Origin: an uncultured Porphyromonadaceae bacterium | Lineage (GTDB): Bacteria; Bacteroidota; Bacteroidia; Bacteroidales; Muribaculaceae | Length of the DNA stretch: 33,925 nucleotides | Direction of reading: 5' to 3' | Assembly (NCBI GenBank): GCA_900548705.1 | Contig: URLF01000021.1 | Location: forward strand, 1-33,925 | Shown: positions 8,172 to 16,668 of the stretch, one piece after another | How positions within the stretch are numbered: position 1 is the first letter of the stretch | How the letters are laid out: each line of letters begins with the position of its first letter | Notes under the pieces: model-generated | Told to the model about the DNA's origin: nothing | Seen by the model: the letters and a program-made list of their open reading frames with translations, nothing else | Database searches by the model: none | Position numbers and translations under genes: made by a program

Positions 8172-9476
8172 ATGAAAAAATCCATAATAGCAGCTCTGGT
8201 CGTCATCGGCATTTCCGGCAAAGCTGCCGCCGATGAGGTGTGGTCGCTCCAACGCTGTGTCGATTACGCATTGGAGAACAACCTGACTGTCAAGAACTCG
8301 AAACTGCAGGTAGACCAATCGGAACTCGACGTGACATCTGCCAAGGATGCTTTCCTCCCCACCCTCTCGGCCAGCGCGTCGGAAGGCTTCAACTTCGGAC
8401 GCGGCCTGACCTCCGACAACACTTACGCCGACCGCAACACCAGCACCTTCCAATGGGGCGTAAACATGTCGCTTCCCCTTTTCCAAGGTCTCTCGGATGT
8501 AAGGCAGCTGAAAGTGGCCAAATCATCCTTGCAACAATATCTGATGGAATTCGAGGCCGCCAAAGATGACCTCACCCTCAATATAATGGCCCAATACCTC
8601 CAGGTGCTTTACAACAAGGAGGTCACCCGCAGCGCGAAATCACAGCTGGCTTACTCGACTTACGAAGTGGAACGCCAGCAGGCATTGGTGAATGAGGGAA
8701 AGGTGGCTGAGGCATACCTGTATGACGCTGAAGCCCAACAAGCCCAGGACCGCCTGCAGGTTATCACGGCGGAAAATGATGTGCGGGTGGCATTGGTGAA
8801 TCTCGCCAACCTGCTCCAGCTCCCTTCAGCCGAGGGCTTCGACATCGCCCCCATAGAGGAAGAGAATCCTGAAATTCCCGGACCGGATGTTGTCTACAGC
8901 CGTGCGCTTGAGCATAACCATTCAATTTTATCGGCCCGTCAGGGTATCACTACCGCCCGCGACCGGATATCCTACGCCCGGAGCGGATATATGCCTCGGT
9001 TGTCGTTCGATGCCTCGGTCGGTTCAAGCTACTACACCGTCGCCGGATTCGAGAACCAGGCGTTCGGCCCGCAGATGCGCAACAATTTCTCCACATATCT
9101 CGGGTTCAGGCTTTCAATACCCATTTTCGATGCCTTCTCGACCCGCAACAATGTCAGACGCGCCAAACTTCAGGAGACTTCGGCGATGCTTGAACTCGAC
9201 CGCCGTGAAAGCGACCTCTACAAAACCATACAGCTCGCATACACCCAGGCCACCGGAGCGCGTGACAAATACATGACCTCCACGGAGACTTTGGAGAAAA
9301 CAAGGCTCTCATTTGAAGCTACCCGCGAGAAATATTCCCTTGGCCGCGCCACCCCCACCGAATTCGAGCAGGCAAAAAACAACCTGTTCCGGGTGGAGGT
9401 ATCACGCATCTCTTCCCGCTTTGAATACCTCCTGCGTTACCGTATTCTCCGGTTCTATGAGACGAACCGTCTCTGA
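8172..9476 (+). CDS. TolC-family outer-membrane efflux protein
   Basis: This 434-residue protein has a signal peptide (MKKSIIAALVVIGISGKAAA, cleavage near residue 20). Two repeated outer-membrane-efflux domains follow, with the typical opening WSLQRCVDYALENNLTVKNS and long alanine- and glutamine-rich helices. Near the middle, LSIPIFDAFSTRNNVRRAKLQ matches the family PLFxxxxxxxxxxxA pattern, and MSLPLFQGLSDVRQLKVAKSS is its first-repeat equivalent. It would form the trimeric channel for the MacAB-like pump encoded directly upstream. It is the last gene of the operon: a strong hairpin terminator begins 26 nt after its stop. Confidence 0.92.
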   Translation: MKKSIIAALVVIGISGKAAADEVWSLQRCVDYALENNLTVKNSKLQVDQSELDVTSAKDAFLPTLSASASEGFNFGRGLTSDNTYADRNTSTFQWGVNMSLPLFQGLSDVRQLKVAKSSLQQYLMEFEAAKDDLTLNIMAQYLQVLYNKEVTRSAKSQLAYSTYEVERQQALVNEGKVAEAYLYDAEAQQAQDRLQVITAENDVRVALVNLANLLQLPSAEGFDIAPIEEENPEIPGPDVVYSRALEHNHSILSARQGITTARDRISYARSGYMPRLSFDASVGSSYYTVAGFENQAFGPQMRNNFSTYLGFRLSIPIFDAFSTRNNVRRAKLQETSAMLELDRRESDLYKTIQLAYTQATGARDKYMTSTETLEKTRLSFEATREKYSLGRATPTEFEQAKNNLFRVEVSRISSRFEYLLRYRILRFYETNRL

Positions 9477-9502
9477 CGATAACCTTTAATTGAACGGTGA
9501 CT

Positions 9503-9552
9503 AATTGAACGGCGACCCCGACTCCTTCCGGAATCGGGGTCGCCGTTCAATT
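9503..9552. terminator. 19-bp perfect bidirectional hairpin between the efflux operon and the DUF5606 gene
   Basis: AATTGAACGGCGACCCCGA (9503-9521) is exactly complementary to 9534-9552, with a 12-nt loop. It lies between convergent genes and can serve both. A near copy of the first 15 bases precedes it (TAATTGAACGGTGAC at 9488-9502), forming a small direct repeat that could compete for pairing. Confidence 0.85.
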
Positions 9553-9593
9553 TGCAACAGCTAGCTTGCACGCAAGCACACTGCCCTATCGCG

Positions 9594-10046
9594 TTATGCC
9601 TTGGCGGCTTCGTCAGCAGCTTCAGCAGCCTCGGCTGCCTTGTCCTCGGCGATTTCGTTGTCTTTGAATTCGGTCACACCGGCTGCGACAAGCTGATTAT
9701 ACCAGGAGAAGAGCTTGCGGATATCGGTGGTGTAGACGCGATCCTCATCGTAATCGGGGAGGATTGTCTTGAAATATTCGCGTACCTTGGCATCATCTCC
9801 GAGAGCCTTCACATCCACCTCTTTGCCGCCGGTGGCCTCTTTCACCTTCTCCAGCACATCAGCCAGGGGGGTGTCGGAATCGGTGGTGTAAATGGCGATA
9901 TCACCCAGAGACACGACCTTGTCGGAAGCGTAGGCAGGCTGACGGCGACCGGTGGCGATGTTCTCCACGATGAGCATATTGCGGCCCTGGCTTACAAGGC
10001 GATAGAGTCCGGGCTTGCCGGAAATCGAAAGAATTTTCTTAAGCAT
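9594..10046 (-). CDS. DUF5606 domain-containing protein
   Basis: This 150-residue soluble protein starts MLKKILSISGKPGLYRLVSQGRNMLIVEN and matches the Bacteroidetes-specific family I know as DUF5606. It has a conserved N-terminal small beta domain and a variable acidic Ala/Glu-rich tail (residues about 128-150). Its function is unknown. The frame extends 25 codons further upstream, but those codons would cross the promoter (-7 box 10098-10091), so ATG 10046 is chosen. The C-terminal EAAEAADEAAKA stretch is low complexity and probably disordered. It stands alone, convergent with the efflux operon and divergent from the OmpA-like lipoprotein gene. Confidence 0.85.
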   Translation of the reverse strand: MLKKILSISGKPGLYRLVSQGRNMLIVENIATGRRQPAYASDKVVSLGDIAIYTTDSDTPLADVLEKVKEATGGKEVDVKALGDDAKVREYFKTILPDYDEDRVYTTDIRKLFSWYNQLVAAGVTEFKDNEIAEDKAAEAAEAADEAAKA

Positions 10047-10090
10047 GGTTGATAAGTGTTGTTTGTTATTAGGGTATAACAATTCGGGTG

Positions 10091-10122
10091 CAAAGTTAGT
10101 TAACTCATTCTGCTTTTCCAAA
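10091..10122 (-). promoter_or_regulatory. Promoter of the DUF5606 gene
   Basis: TTTG (10122-10119), a 20-nt spacer and TAACTTTG (10098-10091) form a full consensus promoter. Transcription would start near 10085, leaving a leader of about 40 nt before ATG 10046. Confidence 0.75.
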
Positions 10123-10151
10123 TTTTATAAAAATGGATGATGAATTTTATA

Positions 10152-10169
10152 TAAATTTCGTTAACTTTG
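10152..10169 (+). promoter_or_regulatory. Promoter of the OmpA-like lipoprotein gene
   Basis: The segment AAATTTCGTTAACTTTGC contains the -7 box TAACTTTG (10161-10168). The same 18 bases occur at 13862-13879 before the S9 peptidase gene. The predicted leader is about 125 nt, long for this window, and no recognised riboswitch was seen in it. Confidence 0.6.
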
Positions 10170-10299
10170 CACCGATTCCCGACTATCGACGCAATTCAAT
10201 TGTTTCCAATAGTAACGAATACATGTTGCCGTCACGTTGCGTCAAACGTAGACATGCAACAAGACTGAAACTTAACATCAACTAAATATTTATCTAAGT

Positions 10300-10995
10300 A
10301 TGAAAGCGTTAAAGACTTTATGCCTCGGTATGGTTGCGGCAGGGATGCTGCTTACCGGATGTAATTCAATGACCAACACCGGCAAAGGCGCACTCATCGG
10401 CGGTGGCGGCGGTGGCGCACTCGGTGCAGGCCTCGGCGCACTGATTGGTGGCGGCAAAGGCGCAGGTATCGGTGCTGCAATCGGTACCGCAGTAGGTGCC
10501 GGCGCAGGCGCACTCATCGGCAACCGTATGGACAAGCAGGCAAAACAGCTTGAGGAACAGCTCCAGAACGCACAGGTTGAGCGTGTGGATGACCAGAACG
10601 GTCTGGCCGCCATCAAGGTGACCTTCCCCGGCGGAATCCTCTTCCCCACCAACGGCACGACCTTGAGCGCAAGCGCACAGACCGAACTTGCCCAGTTCGC
10701 CGCATCGCTCAAGCAGAACGCCGAGACCAACGTGCAGATTTTCGGTTTCACCGACAATACCGGCTCACTCGAAGTCAACACCCGTGTGGCCGACGGACGT
10801 GCCCTGGCTGTAGACCGTTTCCTGGTTGACAGCGGTATCTCACCCACCCGTCTGACCTATCAGGGAATCCCGATGGCCGACTATGTCGCTTCAAACGACA
10901 CACCTGCCGGACGTGCCCAGAACCGTCGTGTGGAAATCTACATCACCGCCAACCAGCAGATGATTCAGCAGGCTGAAAACGGTACCCTCAAGTAA
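10300..10995 (+). CDS. OmpA-family lipoprotein with glycine-zipper domain
   Basis: This 231-residue lipoprotein has a type II signal peptide with lipobox LLTGC (Cys21). A glycine-zipper region (about 29-76, repeated GxGxG and ALIG units) may insert in or pack against membranes. A short charged helix follows, then an OmpA C-terminal domain (about 100-218). The OmpA domain shows FGFTDNTGS, the ADGRALAV segment and GRAQNRRVEIYI, the usual peptidoglycan-binding signature. It likely anchors the outer membrane to peptidoglycan, like Pal or YiaD. It is monocistronic, with its own promoter and a strong terminator 34 nt downstream. Confidence 0.93.
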   Translation: MKALKTLCLGMVAAGMLLTGCNSMTNTGKGALIGGGGGGALGAGLGALIGGGKGAGIGAAIGTAVGAGAGALIGNRMDKQAKQLEEQLQNAQVERVDDQNGLAAIKVTFPGGILFPTNGTTLSASAQTELAQFAASLKQNAETNVQIFGFTDNTGSLEVNTRVADGRALAVDRFLVDSGISPTRLTYQGIPMADYVASNDTPAGRAQNRRVEIYITANQQMIQQAENGTLK

Positions 10996-11026
10996 TTCCA
11001 TTCCCCTCTAATACATATACTACTAC

Positions 11027-11073
11027 TACGACAATCCCCCGCTTCGGAGTTCGCGAACCGGGGGATTGTCGTA
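11027..11073. terminator. 15-bp perfect hairpin between the OmpA-like gene and valS
   Basis: TACGACAATCCCCCG (11027-11041) is exactly complementary to 11059-11073. It lies between two convergent stop codons and is followed by TCTGTATTGTTT on the plus strand, so it is probably bidirectional. Confidence 0.85.
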
Positions 11074-11096
11074 TCTGTATTGTTTCAGTCAATGTA

Positions 11097-13832
11097 TCAG
11101 CCGAGCAACGCCAGAGATGCGCGGAGGGCATCCAGACGGGCGATGGTATCGGCCTGCTTGCGACGTTCAGCTTCGATGACAGCCGCAGGAGCCTTCGAGA
11201 CGAAACGCTCGTTGGCGAGCTTGGCCTCGATTTTACGGAGGAAGTCGCTATGATATGCAATCTCTTTCTCAATCTTGGCACGTTCGGCCTCGACATCGAT
11301 GTTTGCTGACAGAGGTATCGCGAACTCAGTGGTGTCAACAATGAATCCGGCGGCAGGTCCCTCAGGCTTGGAAGAGTCGGCGACGATTTCTGACAGGTTG
11401 GCAAGCTTCTTCACCAGAGCCTCCACACCGGCCGAGAGTCCGGAGGGACGGTTGATGACAAGGAGCTGCAACGCGTCGCGCTGGGGAAGATTCTTCGACG
11501 CGCGGACACCACGGACAGCGGTCAGGAGTTCAAGGGCGAAATCCATCTCTTTCAGCAGCGCGGTGTCGGTTGTGGTCGCTTGGGGCATCATCTGCACCAT
11601 CAGGGACTCGCCGGGACGGCGCTCCTCAAGGTTCTGCCAGATTTCCTCAGTGATGAACGGCATGAAGGGATGGAGCAGACGCAGGAGGTCATCGAAGAAA
11701 CTTACAGTGCGGTCATAAACCTCCTTGTCAATCGGTGTTCCGAATGCCGGTTTCACCATCTCAAGGTAGGAGGAGGAGAAATCGTCACGGATAAGACGAT
11801 AGAGGAGGTTTGCGGCCTCGGAGATACGGAATTTCTCCATCAGGTCATTCACTTCGGCCACGGCTGCTGACAGACGCGAGCTGAACCAGTCGATTGCAGC
11901 CTTGTCGGCGGCAGTCAGTCCGTTGGAGGAAGCGGCTTCTGTGGATTCAGGACACCATCCGGCAATCAGACGGAACACATTCCAGAGCTTGTTGGAGAAG
12001 TTTCGTCCGGTCTCGCAAAGTTTTTCATCGAAGAGAATGTCGTTTCCGGCGGGTGCGGAAAGCATAAGGCCGAGACGTACACCATCCGCGCCGAAATTGG
12101 CAATCAGTTCCAGCGGATCGGGGGAATTGCCGAGCGACTTGCTCATCTTGCGGCCAAGGCTGTCGCGGACGATACCGGTGAAGTAGACATTCTTGAACGG
12201 CTCTTTGCCGATATACTCATATCCGGCCATAATCATGCGGGCCACCCAGAAGAAGATGATGTCGGGTCCGGTGACAAGTGTGGCGGTCGGGTAATAGTAG
12301 CTGATTTCCTCGTTGCCGGGGTTGTTGATACCATCGAAGAGGGTGATGGGCCACAGCCAGGAGGAGAACCATGTGTCGAGTGCGCCGGCATCCTGTGTGA
12401 GGTCTGACGCGCAGATGTCCTGACAGCCGGTGATGGCGTGAACCTTCTCCAGGGCTTTGTCAAGCGACTCGGCAACCACAAAGGTCTCCTTGTCGGGATT
12501 GGCGGGATCGGTATAATAGTAGGCAGGTATGCGGTGTCCCCACCAGAGCTGACGGCTTATACACCAGTCCTGGATGTTCTCAAGCCATACACGGTATGTC
12601 GACTTGTATTTCTCCGGCACGAACTTGATGATGTCGTCCATCACAGGGGAGAGGGAGATGTCGGCGAAGTGCTTCATGTTCACGAACCACTGGAGCGAGA
12701 GACGCGGTTCGATGGCCACCTTTGTACGCTCCGAGAAGCCGACATTGTTGACGTAATCCTCGACCTTCTCCATCAAGCCTGCCTTTTCGAGATCTTCGGC
12801 GATTTTGTCGCGGACCTCGAAGCGATCCATACCGACATAAAGCCCGGCCTCTTCCGACAAAGTGGCATCCTCATTGAAGATGTCTATCGAAGGAAGGTTG
12901 TGGGTCTTTCCGAGCATATAGTCATTCTTGTCATGGGCCGGGGTCACTTTCAGACAGCCTGTACCGAAGTCCACCTCCACATAACGGTCTTCGATGACCG
13001 GAATCACACGGCCAACGAGAGGCACGACAACTTTCTTACCCTTGAGCCAGGCGTTCTTGGGGTCTTTGGGGTTGATACACATCGCGGTGTCACCCATAAT
13101 GGTCTCGGGACGGGTTGTGGCCACAACAGCATATTTGCGGCCATCCTTGTCGATATGGACGACATTGCCACCCTCTTCGCTGACAGCATCGGAGGTCTCC
13201 CCTTCCGCCAGATAATAACGGAGGTAATAGAGTTTCGACTGCTCCTGAACGAAGTACACCTCATCGTCAGAGATGGCGGTGCGGTTGACAGGATCCCAGT
13301 TGACCATACGGAGACCACGATAAATCAGCCCCTTCTCATAGAGGTCACAGAAAACCTTGGTGACAGCCTCAGAGCGGAGTGGGTCCATTGTGAACGCCGT
13401 GCGGTCCCAGTCGCAGGAAGCACCGAGTTTACGGAGCTGCTGGAGGATGATTCCCCCGTGATGACGGGTCCAGTCCCAGGCGTGTTCGAGGAATTCCTCA
13501 CGGGTGAGGTCGGTCTTCTTGATGCCCTGGGCGGCGAGTTTCGCGATTACCTTGGTCTCGGTGGCGATTGAGGCATGGTCGGTGCCCGGCACCCAGCATG
13601 CGTTCTTACCCTGCATACGCGCACGGCGGATGAGGATATCCTGGATGGTCTCATTGAGCATATGGCCCATATGAAGCACACCGGTGACATTTGGCGGGGG
13701 GATTACGATTGTGTAGGGTTCCCTTGCGTCAGGCTTGGAGCTGAAAAGTTTATGCTCCATCCAGTAGGCATACCATTTGTCTTCAACCTCTGCGGGGTTG
13801 TATTTGGAGGCTAATTCTTTCATAAAGTTCAT
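11097..13832 (-). CDS. valS: Valine--tRNA ligase
   Basis: This class I aminoacyl-tRNA synthetase charges tRNA-Val. The 911-residue length is normal for the bacterial enzyme. The HIGH motif appears as HMGH (54-57) within PPNVTGVLHMGHML, and the KMSKS motif is intact at about 562-566 (GRKMSKSLGN). The editing (CP1) domain lies between them, with GTDHASIATE and TTRPETIMGDTA visible. An anticodon-binding domain follows, and the C-terminal 65 or so residues form the coiled-coil arm (AERAKIEKEIAYHSDFL). Two starts are possible: ATG 13832, only 8 nt after the -7 box, or ATG 13823 (MKELASKYNP), which better fits the Bacteroides homologues I recall. The gene is divergent from the S9 peptidase gene. 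Confidence 0.97.
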   Translation of the reverse strand: MNFMKELASKYNPAEVEDKWYAYWMEHKLFSSKPDAREPYTIVIPPPNVTGVLHMGHMLNETIQDILIRRARMQGKNACWVPGTDHASIATETKVIAKLAAQGIKKTDLTREEFLEHAWDWTRHHGGIILQQLRKLGASCDWDRTAFTMDPLRSEAVTKVFCDLYEKGLIYRGLRMVNWDPVNRTAISDDEVYFVQEQSKLYYLRYYLAEGETSDAVSEEGGNVVHIDKDGRKYAVVATTRPETIMGDTAMCINPKDPKNAWLKGKKVVVPLVGRVIPVIEDRYVEVDFGTGCLKVTPAHDKNDYMLGKTHNLPSIDIFNEDATLSEEAGLYVGMDRFEVRDKIAEDLEKAGLMEKVEDYVNNVGFSERTKVAIEPRLSLQWFVNMKHFADISLSPVMDDIIKFVPEKYKSTYRVWLENIQDWCISRQLWWGHRIPAYYYTDPANPDKETFVVAESLDKALEKVHAITGCQDICASDLTQDAGALDTWFSSWLWPITLFDGINNPGNEEISYYYPTATLVTGPDIIFFWVARMIMAGYEYIGKEPFKNVYFTGIVRDSLGRKMSKSLGNSPDPLELIANFGADGVRLGLMLSAPAGNDILFDEKLCETGRNFSNKLWNVFRLIAGWCPESTEAASSNGLTAADKAAIDWFSSRLSAAVAEVNDLMEKFRISEAANLLYRLIRDDFSSSYLEMVKPAFGTPIDKEVYDRTVSFFDDLLRLLHPFMPFITEEIWQNLEERRPGESLMVQMMPQATTTDTALLKEMDFALELLTAVRGVRASKNLPQRDALQLLVINRPSGLSAGVEALVKKLANLSEIVADSSKPEGPAAGFIVDTTEFAIPLSANIDVEAERAKIEKEIAYHSDFLRKIEAKLANERFVSKAPAAVIEAERRKQADTIARLDALRASLALLG

Positions 13833-13840
13833 TTTGCCCG

Positions 13841-13848
13841 CAAAATTA
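13841..13848 (-). promoter_or_regulatory. Promoter -7 box for valS
   Basis: TAATTTTG on the minus strand ends 8 nt before ATG 13832. The leader would be about 3 nt to that ATG or about 12 nt to ATG 13823. No T-box or other leader structure fits in so short a stretch. Confidence 0.55.
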
Positions 13849-13861
13849 CAAAAAATCAGCG

Positions 13862-13879
13862 AAATTTCGTTAACTTTGC
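13862..13879 (+). promoter_or_regulatory. Promoter of the S9 peptidase gene
   Basis: AAATTTCGTTAACTTTGC contains TAACTTTG (13871-13878) and is identical to the 18 bases at 10152-10169. The predicted leader is about 60 nt. Confidence 0.6.
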
Positions 13880-13945
13880 CGTGAAGAATCGCCCGGTTTC
13901 ACCCCGGGCCTGATTCCAGTCATCAAATTTTAACTGCATACCACC

Positions 13946-16057
13946 ATGAACAAATCCCTTCTGCCCGTCGCAGCCGCGTCGCTGATGGCCATCGCCACAA
14001 GCTGCGGACAACAGGAAGAAATGATTGAGAAGCCCGACTTCACGTCAGCCACAGGCATCTTCGACATCGATGCGCTGGAGGCCCTGGGGCGTGTGTCAAA
14101 CCCTCAGGTGTCACCCGACGGAAAGAAAGTCCTCTACGGTGTCAGCTATGAAAGCGTCGAACTCAACAAGAGCAACAATGAGCTGTACACCATGAACCTC
14201 GACGGCTCCGACGTGAAGCGTCTGACCAAGACAGCCATGTCAGAAGCAGAGGCTGTCTGGATTGACAACGGCCGCAAAATCGCATTCGTGGCAGCCCATG
14301 ACGGCAAACCCCAGCTCTGGGTGATGAACGCCGACGGCTCCAACCGCCGTGTGGTAAGCCGTCTTGAGAACGGTGTCGGCGGTTTCAAGGTTTCCCCTGA
14401 CGGGAAGAAAGTTGTCATCGTCTCCACAGTAAAATACAACCGCACCGCCCAGGATGTCTATCCCGACCTCACCAAGGCTACCGGACGTCTCATCGACGAC
14501 CTCATGTACAAGCACTGGGACGAATGGGTTACAGAAATCCCCCACCCCTTCATCGCCGATTTCGATAACTACCGCCTGACCAACATCAAGGACATTATGG
14601 AGGGTGAGCGGTTCGAGTCCCCGATGAAACCTTTCGGAGGCATCGAGTCATTCGCCTGGTCTCCCGACTCGCGCGAACTTGTATATGTCAGCCGCAAGAA
14701 AGAGGGTATGGAGTATGCCGTCTCAACCAACTCTGACCTCTATTGCTACAATCTCGAATCCGGCGAGACCCGCAACCTGACCGAGGGTATGATGGGTTAT
14801 GACACAAATCCCGCCTTCTCTCCCGACGGCACCAAGCTCGCATGGCTCTCGATGGAGCATGACGGATATGAGAGCGACAAAAACCGCATCTTCGTGATGG
14901 ATATGGCAACCGGCGAGAAGACCGACCTGACAGCCGACTGGGACTACACGGCCGACCAGATTGCCTGGTATCCCGACAGCAAAAAGCTCTATTTCATCGC
15001 CGCATACCAGGGTGTAACCCCAATCTTCTCCATCGACGTGGAGAGCCACAAGGTTGACTTCGTTACAGGCAAGCAGGATATTTGCGACTACGCGGCCCTC
15101 GCTCCGGTCGACGGCAACACCCTCATCACAATGCGCCACTCATTCCTCTACCCCAACGAGATTTTCTCTGTGGTAAACAATGTGGCGACCCCCATCACCG
15201 AGGTCAACAAGGATATCCTCGGCCAGATTGACGCTCCCAAGATGGAGAAGGTGATGGTGCCCACCACCGACGGCAAGGAGATGACCACTTGGGTAATCTA
15301 TCCCCCGAAATTCGACAAGACCAAGAAATATCCCGCCATCCTGTATTGCCAGGGTGGCCCCCAGCAGGCAGTAAGCCAGTTCTGGAGCTACCGCTGGAAT
15401 CTCATGCTGATGGCCTCCAAGGGTTACATCGTGATTGCCCCCAACCGCCGCGGTCTTCCCGGCTTCGGCACCGAATGGAACGCCCAGATTTCAGGCGATT
15501 ATCCCGGCCAGAACATGCAGGACTACCTCTCGGCAGTCGACTATATGAAGCATCAGCCCTATGTTGACGGCGCACATATCGGCGCGGTCGGCGCAAGCTA
15601 CGGCGGATTCTCGGTATATATGCTCGCCGGTATCCACCAGGGACGTTTCGCAGCCTTTATCGCCCACGCAGGTATCTTCAATATGGAAGCCCAGTATCTC
15701 GAGACCGAGGAGATGTGGTTTGCCAACTGGGATATGGGTGGCGCGTTCTGGGACAAGAACAATCCTGTCGCCCAGCGCACCTTCGCCAACTCTCCCCACA
15801 AATTCGTCGACAACTGGGACACCCCCATCCTCGTAACCCACGGCGAATATGACTTCCGCATCCTCTCCTCACAGGGAGAAATGGCCTTCAACGCCGCTCG
15901 TCTGCGTGGTGTTCCCGCCGAGATGCTGATCTTCCCCGACGAGAACCACTGGATTCTGAAACCCCAGAACGCCATCATGTGGCAGCGTGTCTTCTTCCGC
16001 TGGCTCGACCGCTGGCTGAAACCCACCGCCGCCGAAGAGGCCCAGCCGGAGGCATAA
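13946..16057 (+). CDS. S9-family dipeptidyl/oligopeptidyl peptidase lipoprotein (DPP5-like)
   Basis: This 703-residue serine peptidase has a lipoprotein signal (lipobox IATSC, Cys20). A WD40-like beta-propeller follows (about 45-400, with repeated SPDGKK and WSPDS blade motifs), then a C-terminal alpha/beta-hydrolase domain (about 430-700). The catalytic triad is visible: nucleophile Ser551 in GASYGGFS, Asp636 in HGEYDFRI and His668 in DENHWI. Members (DPP5, acylaminoacyl peptidase, DPP4) cut dipeptides or short peptides from the N-terminus, which fits final digestion of peptides in the periplasm. The exact specificity (DPP4, DPP5 or AAP) cannot be fixed from sequence. It is monocistronic and divergent from valS. 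Confidence 0.92.
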   Translation: MNKSLLPVAAASLMAIATSCGQQEEMIEKPDFTSATGIFDIDALEALGRVSNPQVSPDGKKVLYGVSYESVELNKSNNELYTMNLDGSDVKRLTKTAMSEAEAVWIDNGRKIAFVAAHDGKPQLWVMNADGSNRRVVSRLENGVGGFKVSPDGKKVVIVSTVKYNRTAQDVYPDLTKATGRLIDDLMYKHWDEWVTEIPHPFIADFDNYRLTNIKDIMEGERFESPMKPFGGIESFAWSPDSRELVYVSRKKEGMEYAVSTNSDLYCYNLESGETRNLTEGMMGYDTNPAFSPDGTKLAWLSMEHDGYESDKNRIFVMDMATGEKTDLTADWDYTADQIAWYPDSKKLYFIAAYQGVTPIFSIDVESHKVDFVTGKQDICDYAALAPVDGNTLITMRHSFLYPNEIFSVVNNVATPITEVNKDILGQIDAPKMEKVMVPTTDGKEMTTWVIYPPKFDKTKKYPAILYCQGGPQQAVSQFWSYRWNLMLMASKGYIVIAPNRRGLPGFGTEWNAQISGDYPGQNMQDYLSAVDYMKHQPYVDGAHIGAVGASYGGFSVYMLAGIHQGRFAAFIAHAGIFNMEAQYLETEEMWFANWDMGGAFWDKNNPVAQRTFANSPHKFVDNWDTPILVTHGEYDFRILSSQGEMAFNAARLRGVPAEMLIFPDENHWILKPQNAIMWQRVFFRWLDRWLKPTAAEEAQPEA

Positions 16058-16084
16058 GCCATCTGTAAAATAAATGTATCAAGG

Positions 16085-16130
16085 AATCCCCTGACACAAC
16101 TCCTCATCCGAGGAAAAATGTCAGGGGATT
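16085..16130 (+). terminator. 12-bp hairpin after the S9 peptidase gene
   Basis: AATCCCCTGACA (16085-16096) pairs exactly with TGTCAGGGGATT (16119-16130). The loop holds a second small CCTC/GAGG hairpin. There is no strong T-run after it. Confidence 0.65.
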
Positions 16131-16233
16131 GCCATTGGATAATGAACATTAGGACTGACAGAAATGTTAAATTGGCAGATTTGCAGGGTGGCGTATGACA
16201 GTCCTGACCGGCATGTCTGGCAGTCTATGCAAG

Positions 16234-16251
16234 TTTGGCACAGTTTTCGCT
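16234..16251 (+). promoter_or_regulatory. Sigma-54-like promoter upstream of groES
   Basis: TTTGGCACAGTTTTCGCT has the -24 GG (16237-16238) and -12 GC (16249-16250) separated by exactly 10 nt, and matches TTGGCAC of the sigma-54 consensus. No TAnnTTTG box was found in the 16131-16343 gap. Two further TGGCA half-sites (16173-16177, 16218-16222) and a 7-bp inverted repeat (AGGACTG 16151-16157 / CAGTCCT 16199-16205) lie upstream and could bind a regulator. No CIRCE element (HrcA operator) is present. Confidence 0.45.
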
Positions 16252-16343
16252 GATATCATAAGTCGGGAAGCAGACCTTGACACCAAGGTTGCCCATCCCA
16301 TCCACAATGACAATTGAAAATCTAAAATAACAATAACTCAATC

Positions 16344-16616
16344 ATGAAACTCAAACCGCTGGCCGACCGCGTGCTGATTCAGCCCACCCCGGCCGAAGAA
16401 ACCACTCTCTCAGGCATCATCATCCCCGACTCCGCGAAGGAAAAGCCCCTCAAAGGCACCATCATCGCTGCCGGAAAAGGCACCAAGGATGAAGAAATGA
16501 TTCTCAAGGAAGGTGACAAGGTATTGTATGGCAAATATGCCGGTACCGAAATCGAACTTGACGGGGAGAAATACCTCATCATGCGCCAGGCCGATGTCCT
16601 CGGTGTGTTTGAATAA
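16344..16616 (+). CDS. groES: Co-chaperonin GroES
   Basis: This 90-residue GroES subunit starts MKLKPLADRVLIQPTPAEE, carries the mobile loop that docks on GroEL (about residues 17-34, ETTLSGIIIPDSAKEKP), and ends with LIMRQADVLGVFE. Seven copies form the lid of the folding chamber. The length is normal for bacterial GroES. groEL begins 52 nt downstream, so both are on one transcript. The start is preceded by an A-rich stretch (AAATAACAATAACTCAATC), typical of Bacteroidetes, with no Shine-Dalgarno sequence. Confidence 0.98.
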   Translation: MKLKPLADRVLIQPTPAEETTLSGIIIPDSAKEKPLKGTIIAAGKGTKDEEMILKEGDKVLYGKYAGTEIELDGEKYLIMRQADVLGVFE

Positions 16617-16668
16617 TTCCTGAAACTACAACCCAAAAACAAGAAACTCTCTCAACAACTATACCACA

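Noticed and set aside
10047..10121. Longer N-terminus (25 codons) for the DUF5606 protein
   Set aside because: It would begin at the -33 element and run through the -7 box of a consensus promoter; the family starts at the MLKKILS methionine.
12438..13571. 377-codon open frame on the plus strand opposite valS
   Set aside because: It is the shadow of the clearly conserved valyl-tRNA synthetase frame; the translation has no recognisable domain.
16172..16230. Two more TTGGCA/TGCA sequences upstream of groES as additional sigma-54 promoters
   Set aside because: The GG to GC spacings are 7 and 8 nt, not 10, so they do not fit the -24/-12 geometry.
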